A stretch of DNA of 64,000 nucleotides. Origin: Stereocaulon alpinum (lineage: Eukaryota > Ascomycota > Lecanoromycetes > Lecanorales > Stereocaulaceae). The stretch is taken from the NCBI GenBank assembly GCA_018257865.1, contig JAEUBA010000002.1, positions 992,001 to 1,056,000 of the forward strand, written 5' to 3'. Made by a program: the position numbers and the translations under genes. Shown piece after piece: positions 56,601 through 64,000 of the stretch (position 1 is its first letter; each line of letters starts with the position of its first letter). The notes under the pieces were generated by a model, which saw only the letters and a program-made list of their open reading frames with translations, was not told the origin of the DNA and made no database searches.

Positions 56601-57190
56601 CGTGATATCTGAGAAAATTGCACTTTTCTTAGGATGGGCTCTCGTAGTGCATCCGGAAACTCATCATCGACTTCACCGGAAGCATCGAGCTGCTCTACGT
56701 CAGGATCAGAGTGTCTTGGTTGGTCATAGGAGAGAGGGGATGACGAAGGCAAAGACTACCTCGCTCCTCAGCGCCTCTTTGAAGTTCAATCTTGAGGTCC
56801 CTGTAATTTCGCAGACAAATCGTCGCTAGTACATGTGTCAATATCCCAACGAAACGTTGATAGGTTGCGGGCTATACTTACTTGCTTGTAGTAGTCAATG
56901 CTGACAGCCGAGCCATTAGCAATAAGCAACTATCAAAGCAGTAATTCCAAGAGCTTACCGATGGAGGTAGTCCTCATAACTCGTAAAGACCTCGTCAGTC
57001 TCTTCGATTGTCCAGACCTTGGTCTCATTTTAGCATGACCTTGTTGCGGTCATGGGAGGCAGACATACTTCTGAGTCGTCTGAGAGGAAAGCCGGCCGAG
57101 AGACATATTGGACTGGCTTTCGCTTGAAGAGAACCTGACGTATATCAGTGCTTATACTCTTGCAAAGGAGTTGTTTCTTGAAGCTACCAT
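53673..57190 (-). CDS. ITC1: ISWI-complex accessory subunit, Itc1/ACF1-like (WAC-DDT-WHIM)
   Basis: Nine exons: 57190-57188, 57134-57069, 57017-56959, 56900-56882, 56825-56760, 56692-56587, 56534-56518, 56461-54840, 54789-53673 (1,024 residues). Exon 1 codes only ATG; exons 4 and 7 are 19 and 17 nt. The assembled N terminus reads VLFKRKPVQYVSRPAFL, then VWTIEETDEVFTSYEDYLHR, FVCEITGTSRLNFKEAL and VDHIYEVFKRDFYPGERVVV: a WAC domain (about 20-125). A DDT domain lies about 390-455 (SVGLLLETWDTLNVYCEIFQ), then a long charged coiled coil (about 700-790), then WHIM-type VLGKDRFWNRYYWFERNAMP and CIWVQGPDDLERQGF. Such proteins pair with the ISWI ATPase to space nucleosomes. The intron before exon 6 must use the second of two nearby AGs (GTAG|AG) to hold frame. 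Confidence 0.92.
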
Positions 57191-58825
57191 GGTGTCCAGC
57201 AATTTTTCAATTAGATCCCCACAGGCAAAGTGGGGTTTGGGCCAGCAATGCCCCTGTATAAGAATCTGATAGAGGCAACAAGCCCTAGATATCTGAATAG
57301 GGGATGCGCAAGACTTTTTCTAATGGTTTCGTGAAAATTGAGATGTTTGAAAAGGAACTGGACACGGTAGGCAATTGCCCGAACCAAGTGTTGAGAGCAG
57401 GGATAAACAGGTAGTAATCCACGTGCAGAGAATCTTACAGGAGCTATAAAGACGACATATACGCGTCTTAAGGCCTATCTAACGTGTTTTCGGATTGATT
57501 CTGATGAAATCCGATGGTGCGGTGTTGGTGGTGGAGAGGGTAAAACGGAGAAGAAGTCGGAGCATGAAGGACAGTGAACGAAGAAAAGTCAACTACTAAT
57601 AGCCCAAAGAAGAAGAGAGATCGCTAATGTCTAGCGGCTAACTATCCGGCACTACTTACTACTTTCTGCAGAAGCCTTGGCACGATTCTCCCACCCGTTA
57701 TTCTATTACACTTCACTGATTCGCAGCCGCTTGCCAGCGCAACAGTAGGCTTATTTGGACTCGTTAGAATCGTCAAACTAGGGACATTCGAGCACTTAGG
57801 CTTGCGCAAAGTGTCATGTGATCCTTCAGGTATGCTGACGCAATATAAAAGTCCTGTATCTCGCCTGCGTGCTCCTGTCGCACTCCTTGAACGACTTAGC
57901 CAGGAAGATGCCAAGTTAAAGCATTTCAGCTCCGCACCTTCATTTTCGTTCGTCCCTTAAAATTAAAAGTCATCATGATCTTCGTCTTTATGTGCATGTA
58001 CTACAGATACTGGCGCAGGCTTCACTGTCGTCGCCTGGTCTATTGCTCTTGCAATCCTTCATTTGCTAGGGTATCTAAGCTCTCGACTTGGCGGCTCTTA
58101 TCACCCTACCCAGCGGATGCCAGGAAAAGTCTGGACAGACGTAGAACTTCCTCATGTTAGGCTTCATTCACACAGTGAAGTGATGGAAACAGATTCTTCA
58201 CAACAATTACATTGCTATGTTTCCTAACCTCTACTCTTGTTCAGTACCAGCATTTCAACTCATCATCTAGACTCACCCTACGAAATGCATTACTTAGCTC
58301 GATATAGTGCCATAAAACCATCGCCTTGGTGGTGGTGACTGGCTGGTCGTCCTTCCCTAATTGAAATGTCTGTTGTGTCCGTGGCTATTCCCCCAATTGA
58401 TTCACTCAGCACCTAACGTCCTCTGCAACAAGACTCGCTGAACATCAGTGCCTTAAGATTCAGGACTAGACGAATTTGCGAGACTAGCCACTAAATTAAT
58501 CAATCAATGCTTCGTCCTAAGGTACTTCGGAGGTCGACTTGGGGTAATATTCAGAGTGCATTTCATGTGCGAGCTTCGTCCTCCATGGCAGCTTTGAGAT
58601 TGCAACCTTACACTGCGTGATACCGCATAGACACACCGCATCGATTCTGTAAGCCATGTCCAATATCCGAATCGATCAAGTCTTCGCACTCAAGTAACAC
58701 TTTCTCCTGTACTATTTGCCCCTGACGCAGCGATAGCGGTAGAATGTCATGTTGGAACCTTATTGCTTGCATTCCTATGAATACTAAGGTACAGAAACGC
58801 TTCAAACAATGGGGTATCATCGGCG
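57191..58825. other. Intergenic stretch of 1.6 kb
   Basis: 5' flank of the ITC1-like gene and 3' flank of ALG8. Short ORFs only (e.g. 57642-57914 minus, 90 codons), with no domain and no splice continuation that I can support. Confidence 0.45.
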
Positions 58826-60602
58826 CTATGAAGTAAAGTAAACAACAGAAAACCCAATCCAGCTACCCACCACCCCAACTGCTGAGTACGAGCTTGTGAA
58901 CATCAGCGGAATGAATTCATAGGTTTTCCCGAAGACAAGCTCATGAATTAGGGAGCAGTAGATGATGAGTGGGATGGAAATCGTGATGTAGAGTAGGGAG
59001 AATCTGTCCAACACGAAGACCCGAGGTTGAGAAGACACAGGGGCGAGGTGATCGAACACGAGGAGGAAGAGTACGAGCCAAAATATGGTATATACCGTCT
59101 TCACTGGAAACTCAGCGGCTGTAAATAGAAGTGGGAAAAGAGACACATGTCCTGCTACGGCTAATGGCCGAAACGCGCCAAGGAATCGGCGGTCCTTCAA
59201 CGCCAGCAAGCTGAACGGAATGATCACCAGAAGGATAGCCTTCTCGTGAACATGCCATCCGAAGAGGAAGGAAGCGTAGCCGCAAAGCGTGAGAGCTCCG
59301 ATGAATGTTTCCCATGTTGGCTGAAGGAAGAGTTTAACGAGGCATAGCTGACGGCGTTAGTCATTTTTGTTTCAAACATATTCAAGGGCAGAGCGTGAAA
59401 ACCTACCATCTGGAACAACACGGTTAGGGCAAAGGTCATCTTAGGCGGAATGTTGGGGAGAACGGCGAACGATGAGTCTCCTACCAGCCCTCGGGTGACG
59501 CTGTTCAGAGCATTTTGATCGACCGGGAGTTTGATCTTGGGAGCAACTACGATCGTTAGAGAGACCAAGTTTGTTGTACTCAGGACGAGACTGACCATAT
59601 AGAAGGACCCTGTCAGTGAATGAGTACAACGCCCATACGTTAGGAGCCCAGTAAGAATGGCATAGACCTCGAGAGAACGGGAAGAGCCGGCTCAGTACTT
59701 GGTCGATCTGTCCCCAGTACCAAAATGGTCCAAATGCAGTCCCAAAAATGGCGAGTATGCCAGATCCTAGCTTCACACTATTACCAACCCGAATGCGAAA
59801 GACCGACTTCTGGCTTAGGCAGTGGGCCCGAAGTAGGTATACAAAGTAGGCTGGCGCAAGGTATAGGTATATGTGCTTGAGGCATAGCAGCGTAGCGAAC
59901 AAAAGGCCACCGATGAGCATTGTAGATTGTTTCCGTAAACAGACCAACGATAGGACCAAGATGCCATAGAGGAAGCCATTGTATTGGAAGTGGATATGGT
60001 CTATTATGACGAGGGCAGGTGACAGCAATATCGAGATAGCTACCGCATGGGAGGCTTTCTGAGAGCTCGCTGAAGAGGTTTGAACATATCTACGCGAAGT
60101 ATCAGCCTCAATGCCCGCCGTCCCATACGGCCGAGCTAATCCTACTTATACAATGCGTATGCCAATGCCAAGTCTGCCACGATTATTGTAGTACGTTGAA
60201 AGCAAACAGTCTGCCAGCTATCGTATCTCAGGTTCTCTACCTTCAACATAGCTGGGTCGACATATGTGGCAGCCTGAGATAGGAGCCATTCGAAGTAGGC
60301 GAAGAATGGGGGGTAATCGAGTGTCCATTCTGATGTTTCCTAGCACCACGTAGTCAGTATACTTGTACCGGACGCACCAAATGGTAGCTATTACCTCATA
60401 ATACCAACTCTTGACGGGCAAGGAGTGAGTTATTGCCAGCCAATTGCGGTGGACCTCGAAGTCGGTAGACTTGCTGAGTATACATAAGCGGAGAATCGGG
60501 TATGATTAGCAGGTCAAGCACTTACTAAGCCGGAAACAAGAGGACCTTCAAAGCTGTCACAATGACAGCAGTCTGTGCTATCGAAGGGTAGAGATGGGCC
60601 AT
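58826..60602 (-). CDS. ALG8: ALG8-type ER alpha-1,3-glucosyltransferase
   Basis: Six exons: 60602-60526, 60473-60395, 60339-60146, 60089-59596, 59546-59407, 59347-58826 (501 residues). Introns are 52, 55, 56, 49 and 59 bp. Junctions rebuild canonical family sequence: [70 protein letters not shown] and LNSVTRGLVGD. The [10 protein letters not shown] segment favours ALG8 over ALG6. The enzyme adds the second glucose, from dolichyl-phosphate glucose, to the lipid-linked oligosaccharide in the ER lumen; it is a polytopic membrane protein, and about ten hydrophobic helices are visible. The luminal [19 protein letters not shown] acidic motif is intact. It is divergent from an EMP47-like lectin gene. 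Confidence 0.95.
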
Positions 60603-61102
60603 AGAGACATTGTCATTGTTCCCTCATTGTTCCTTAAATTGGAAGCTTGAAGATAGCCAAATGAGGCGCTTTATGCATGTTATGCATAATTTTAATTGAA
60701 ACGCTAGTGCCCTCGGTAATCTGAGAGCGAAACAAGGTGGCTTATGACAGCTGGAGCTTTCGAGATGGACCTTTCAGACGTTGCTGTCAAGCACGCCGTT
60801 GCGTTCACTACATGGAACGTTAAGCACTCCGTTGACATATCTCCCTCTGCTGTTTCTCTCGCTAGAGAAGTGCGAATCAGCGTCATTGCCATTGTGCTTG
60901 GCTGGACGACAATCAGCATCGTCAAAAGCGTCCTGGCCTCAAGGAAGCCTGCACAAGACCGTGACTAACGAGACCACTTTCGCCCCCGGAGTATTGCATA
61001 GAAGACTCTGTGTATAGGAGTAACACTTTACATCTTCCTTGCTCTGGAAGACTGGAAAGAGGAAGCGCCTGGTGGAGACTTTGGCTTCGGGGTTCTGGCA
61101 GG
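60603..61102. promoter_or_regulatory. Divergent promoter of ALG8 and the L-type lectin gene
   Basis: 500 bp between the two start codons. It contains a 74-codon plus-strand ORF (60744-60968) with one hydrophobic helix (VRISVIAIVLGWTTISIVKS); whether it is translated is unclear, and it may simply be leader sequence. No clear TATA box or known unfolded-protein-response element was identified by eye. Confidence 0.4.
60744..60968 (+). CDS. Possible small single-pass membrane protein
   Basis: Open frame of 74 codons with a second ATG at 60768 in good context. It has one predicted transmembrane segment (about residues 43-64) followed by a basic, polar tail (ASRKPAQDRD). It lies in the promoter gap between ALG8 and the lectin gene and has no recognised family. 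The opposite strand is also open over much of the same stretch (60704-60925), which lowers confidence. Confidence 0.2.
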   Translation: MTAGAFEMDLSDVAVKHAVAFTTWNVKHSVDISPSAVSLAREVRISVIAIVLGWTTISIVKSVLASRKPAQDRD

Positions 61103-62664
61103 ATGCATCTCTTCTATTGCTTGTCATTATTAGCAGCATCAGCGTCGGCGCAATACTTGATTGAAAGTTCTAGTTTTGGACAGAATGAGAAGTAGGCAGA
61201 ATGGCCCAAGTCGTATGTGTCAAGTACTGACGAGCAGCAAGGATATCTTCAAACAACCATGCAATACCGGGGTGGCGTATCACTGGAGATGGCGGTCAGG
61301 TACCACAGCTAGTACGTCTAGAGTAACGTCGTCCAGTGGGTTTGAGCTTCTGCTGATCAACGTAGATGTCAGATAAGATTATCCTAACGCCTCCATATCC
61401 CGGGAATCAAAGAGGAGCTGTTTGGGCAGATGCTAGGGTCTCACAATCGCAATGGGTCGCCCAATTCGAATTTCGAGCAACAGGTCCTGAACGAGGAGGC
61501 GGAAATCTGCAGTTGTGGTATGCTAAAGATGGGCCCACGAGCGTCGGTACCTCGAGTATATATACTGCTGGGCATTTTGATGGATTCGTCCTGGTCATTG
61601 ATCCCTACGGCGGAAAGGTACAGTACACGTCCGTCACTAGCCATGGTGTATGCTAATGGCCCTCAGGGAGGAGGTATTCGGGGTTTTATGAATGATGGCA
61701 GCCTTGACTACAAGAACTATCATTCCGTCGACTCGCTCGCATTCGGTCACTGCGACTATTCATACAGAAATCTCGGACGACCGTCAAAACTTCAGATTAG
61801 ACAGGAAGGCAATACTTTCGAGGTCATAATAGACGACAAGCTTTGTATCTCTACTGACAAGGTGCCTAAATTTCCTGACTCGCAGACCGTCTGGATATAA
61901 TGCTGACGCAGTCATGCAGATCAGAATGCCTGCCGACTACCACTTCGGCATAACGGCTGCATCGGCGGAGACACCAGACTCCTTCGAAGCCTACAAATTC
62001 ATGCTCTTCACCTCAAAGTCAATTTCCCGAGAAGAGCCCAGACGAGCACAACAACCCAACTATGAACAGCCACCAGTCAAAACGGCACCCGATACCCCCG
62101 CCTCTTCGATCGATCAGAGCAAACAGTTCGAGGACCTCCACGATCGACTTCAAACACTGACACATCTGGCTGAAAACCTCATGAGCGAAGTTAAGATCCT
62201 CGCAGAAAAATCGGACGGTAGACATCAAGAAATCACACGCAACGTTATGTCAGCAGACAGGCTCAATGCCATGGATCATAGAATACAGGGTATCGAGAAA
62301 ACTGTGCGCGACTATCAAGGACAATTCTCAAGTCTTCAGAGTGTCCTGAAAGACTCGCATAGCAGCCTTGCTGAAAGCTTGCCCAAGCATATGGGTGATA
62401 GTACGTATTCATTCTTAGTCCTATCCTATCATAAGTTCTTGCTGCAAGTACTCAGGATTTCAATAACGCATCATTCCACATCCGTTCTATTACATTTCCT
62501 CCCTTATTCTGATAGCTATTGCTGACACTGAAGCAGTAATTACAACGAGCGCGCCTCGGATGGGACTCCTCCTCTTCGTATTCGTTGGCGTGCAACTCCT
62601 GCTCGCTGGCGCCTACGTCATTTACAAGCGGCGAAGAGCAAATGGACCCAAGAAGTATCTGTAA
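61103..62664 (+). CDS. EMP47: L-type lectin cargo receptor, EMP47/ERGIC-53-like
   Basis: Six exons: 61103-61191, 61242-61311, 61366-61617, 61667-61861, 61920-62400, 62537-62664 (404 residues). Introns are 50, 54, 49, 58 and 136 bp. Signal peptide MHLFYCLSLLAASASA. The L-type lectin domain (about 20-230) shows IPGWRITGDGGQVPQL, ILTPPYPGNQRGAVWAD, HFDGFVLVIDPYGG, GGGIRGFMNDGSLDY and DYHFGITAASAETPDSFE. A coiled-coil stalk follows (about 260-370), then one transmembrane helix (LLLFVFVGVQLLLAGAYVIY) and cytosolic tail RRRANGPKKYL, ending in a KKxx-type ER-retrieval signal. Such receptors carry glycoproteins from ER to Golgi. Intron 1 requires the downstream of two acceptors (CAG, then CAAG) to keep the frame. 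Confidence 0.93.
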
Positions 62665-62696
62665 AATTAACGTTTTGATACGAATGCGAAGTCTCT

Positions 62697-62978
62697 CTAC
62701 ACTGTTTCCTTGATATTAAGCTCCAACGTCTCGTTCTCACTCTTCATGCTTCCATCCTCGTCTTCGTTATCGTACTCGTTGTCATCGTCATCCTCCCCCT
62801 CCTCCGCATCCTCATCCTCGGTCAGGTCATGAGCGTCCCCTTCATTGAGAAGGAGTTCCAACGATGTCCCCTCGATTGGTTTAACATGAACCGAGTCCTC
62901 ACTCATCGCATGACCATTTTCCGCATATGATGACGATTCGAAACGTCCAACTCCGCCCGACTCCCTATCCGCATTCAT
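62697..62978 (-). CDS. Small highly acidic ORF, doubtful
   Basis: A 93-codon frame whose second half is almost entirely Asp, Glu and Asn (e.g. EDEDAEEGEDDDDNEYDNED). It lies tail to tail with the lectin gene, 32 bp from its stop. An in-frame stop precedes the ATG. Low-complexity acidic ORFs arise easily from GA-rich repeats, so it may be noncoding, or the last exon of a gene whose upstream exons (63,000-63,300) I could not join. Confidence 0.25.
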   Translation of the reverse strand: MNADRESGGVGRFESSSYAENGHAMSEDSVHVKPIEGTSLELLLNEGDAHDLTEDEDAEEGEDDDDNEYDNEDEDGSMKSENETLELNIKETV

Positions 62979-63197
62979 TCATTTCAGTCAATCTGCGCGA
63001 TATTGCTTTTCGCCCATTCTGGTAAAGTCACGTTCTCCGTCCCCTTGCCCTTGCCATCTGCAGTCTTAGAGGTCTCGCTCGTTGCGTACGCACGTTTCAG
63101 ACTCAGCACACGCTCTTATGAGCATGTCCAGAGCTACGAATCTCGACTTATCACTCTTGCAATAGGTCTCTAGACTCAAGTAACGCGCCCAGAAAGC

Positions 63198-63310
63198 GTC
63201 TTAGGACTCTACCAATGTTCCCCATCGGGATTTGAAGCTCAAATTCTACCCCCAAGATGGGTCTTAAGCCTCCAAAAATGCTCCCCTGAAGGTCTTAAGG
63301 TCCCAAGAAT
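63198..63310. repeat. Short interspersed GTCTTARG motif repeats
   Basis: GTCTTAGG/GTCTTAAG recurs at about 63198, 63261 and 63292. The first two are followed by a similar string (a C/T-rich stretch, AATG, then TCCCC). Another partial copy, GTCTTAGAG, lies near 63064. Repeat units are imperfect and unevenly spaced. Likely decayed local duplications. Confidence 0.35.
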
Positions 63311-63439
63311 GACGACAAGGAAAGCAAAACTTCGGAAAGGTACGTACCACATCCTCTAGAAAACAGACGATTGTGCTGAAAGTTATCACCAAATTCAAGT
63401 GTTCGGATGCGAGGAGTGCCTATCTCCTTTGTTCCTTTG

Positions 63440-63590
63440 ATAACGTTCGCGATGGTGGTTAGGGCTTTCTCGATCTCGCATGACCCGAGTTCGCGGCAGT
63501 ACTTATGATGTAAATAAGTGATGGAGAGTGACCAGAAAGAAGGAAGTATTAGGCAAAAGAGGCAGTAAGTCCTAGTGCTCATAATAAGTT
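63440..63590 (-). repeat. Diverged tandem copy 1, most intact reading frame
   Basis: First of three related units. Read on the minus strand from ATG 63582, it opens with a signal-peptide-like sequence (MSTRTYCLFCLILPSFWSLS) followed by CRELG and then EIEKAL. Compared with the other copies it lacks about 36-39 nt between the CRELG-equivalent and the EIE-equivalent. The frame continues past the repeat to 63295 and has a GTACGT donor-like site near 63,343, so this copy could be the first exon of a gene. Confidence 0.5.
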
Positions 63591-63616
63591 TTATTGGAAT
63601 TTCTGGTGCGCGCTAT

Positions 63617-63795
63617 CTATTCAGCGCTTGCTGATGCCATCAACTGCTTGATCTCACGCTCAAGGGTGTCGTTGTCTGATACGATGCTCGGATGCCCCCA
63701 GTCCGCAGCAATAATCATAATGTATATAAGTGATAGGAAGTAAATAAAAAGAAGGAGGTTATTAGTTAAAGAGAGGTAAGTCAACGTGCTTGTAT
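63617..63795 (-). repeat. Diverged tandem copy 2, start codon lost
   Basis: Unit offset 211 bp from copy 1. The position of the copy 1 ATG reads ACA here (63793-63791). The frame otherwise stays open on the minus strand through a hydrophobic stretch, then SIVSDNDTLEREI, to a stop at 63617 after the tripeptide SAE. A/T-rich substitutions dominate in the hydrophobic part. Probably a pseudogene copy. Confidence 0.5.
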
Positions 63796-63809
63796 CAATC
63801 TTGTTAATA

Positions 63810-63990
63810 TTGTTAGTGCGCTTTTCATTCAGCGCTAACTTCTGGAAACAACGGCTCGATCTCACGATCAAGGGCGTCGTTCTCTGCTACGATGCTCGTA
63901 TACCCGAGTCTGCGGCAATGGTCATGATATGGAATAGACAGAAGGAAGTATGGGGCAGAAGAGGAAGTAAGACCACATGCTCATAAAAAT
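63810..63990 (-). repeat. Diverged tandem copy 3, frameshifted
   Basis: Unit offset 191 bp from copy 2. The minus strand has ATG at 63984 with a hydrophobic leader (MSMWSYFLFCPILPSVYS), then a stop in that frame. The continuation (CRRLGYTSIVAENDALDREI, ending SAE-stop) is open in another frame, so a small deletion has broken it. The array reaches to within 10-20 bp of the window edge and may continue. Confidence 0.5.
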
Positions 63991-64000
63991 CTCATTCGTA

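Noticed and set aside
56693..56695. First of two adjacent acceptors (TAG) before ITC1 exon 6
   Set aside because: It would shift the frame; the next AG two bases later joins ALRSE to QLDAS in frame.
1..64000. tRNA genes, rRNA, CRISPR arrays, insertion sequences, biosynthetic gene clusters
   Set aside because: No A-box/B-box pairs forming a cloverleaf were found by eye, no direct-repeat arrays, no transposase or reverse transcriptase motifs, and no PKS, NRPS or terpene synthase domains. A covariance-model scan could still find a tRNA I missed.

Overview
The window is nuclear DNA of a filamentous ascomycete (Pezizomycotina). Split genes carry many short introns, mostly 45 to 70 bp, with GTRNGT-like donors and CTRAY-like branch sites just before the acceptor. 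The gene content is typical of these fungi: Bem1/Scd2, an SMP-30 protein, a GT69 mannosyltransferase, a 2EXR-type protein and long low-complexity fungal orphans. A Dothideomycete is my best guess from overall style, but the species cannot be fixed from sequence alone. I found no rRNA, tRNA, CRISPR array, intact transposon or biosynthetic cluster. I built 22 gene models of reasonable to high confidence by joining exons. For every split model I checked that total coding length is divisible by three and that protein motifs continue across junctions. Two further short reading frames are low-confidence.

Layout. 1-17 kb: a noncoding left edge, a possible Tubby-C-like protein (1,775-3,172, minus), a 3 kb empty stretch, an SMP-30/gluconolactonase-like protein (minus), the mitochondrial AFG1 ATPase (minus), the polarity scaffold BEM1/SCD2 (minus) and a 2EXR protein (plus). 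17-33 kb: a coiled-coil orphan, the mRNA capping guanylyltransferase (minus) divergent from SNF5 (plus), an ER syntaxin (UFE1/STX18), aspartate aminotransferase (minus), DNA ligase I (plus) and a family X DNA polymerase (minus); the last two are convergent. 33-45 kb: an orphan CBM48/AMPK-beta-like protein, a 734-residue coiled-coil orphan, IWR1, a Myb/SANT-like protein, then a 4.6 kb gene desert. 45-57 kb: an RRM-like protein, a GT69 enzyme divergent from cytosolic AsnRS, SGF73 (SAGA) and a nine-exon ITC1/ACF1-like ISWI partner. 57-64 kb: an intergenic stretch, ALG8 (minus) divergent from an EMP47/ERGIC-53-like lectin (plus), a small acidic ORF, and three diverged tandem copies of a signal-peptide-like reading frame running into the right edge.

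Themes. The region is mostly core housekeeping. Several genes serve RNA polymerase II and chromatin (capping enzyme, IWR1, SNF5, SGF73, ITC1). Two serve DNA replication and repair (ligase I, Pol X). Four serve the secretory pathway (UFE1, ALG8, EMP47-like, GT69). I see no operon-like new system. The items most worth a second look are a possible mitochondrial N-terminal extension of DNA ligase I without a nearby AUG, the degenerate tandem triplication at the right edge, a GC-AG intron in aspartate aminotransferase, an exon of ITC1 whose only coding content is the start codon, in-frame alternative starts, and abrupt intragenic switches in strand composition.
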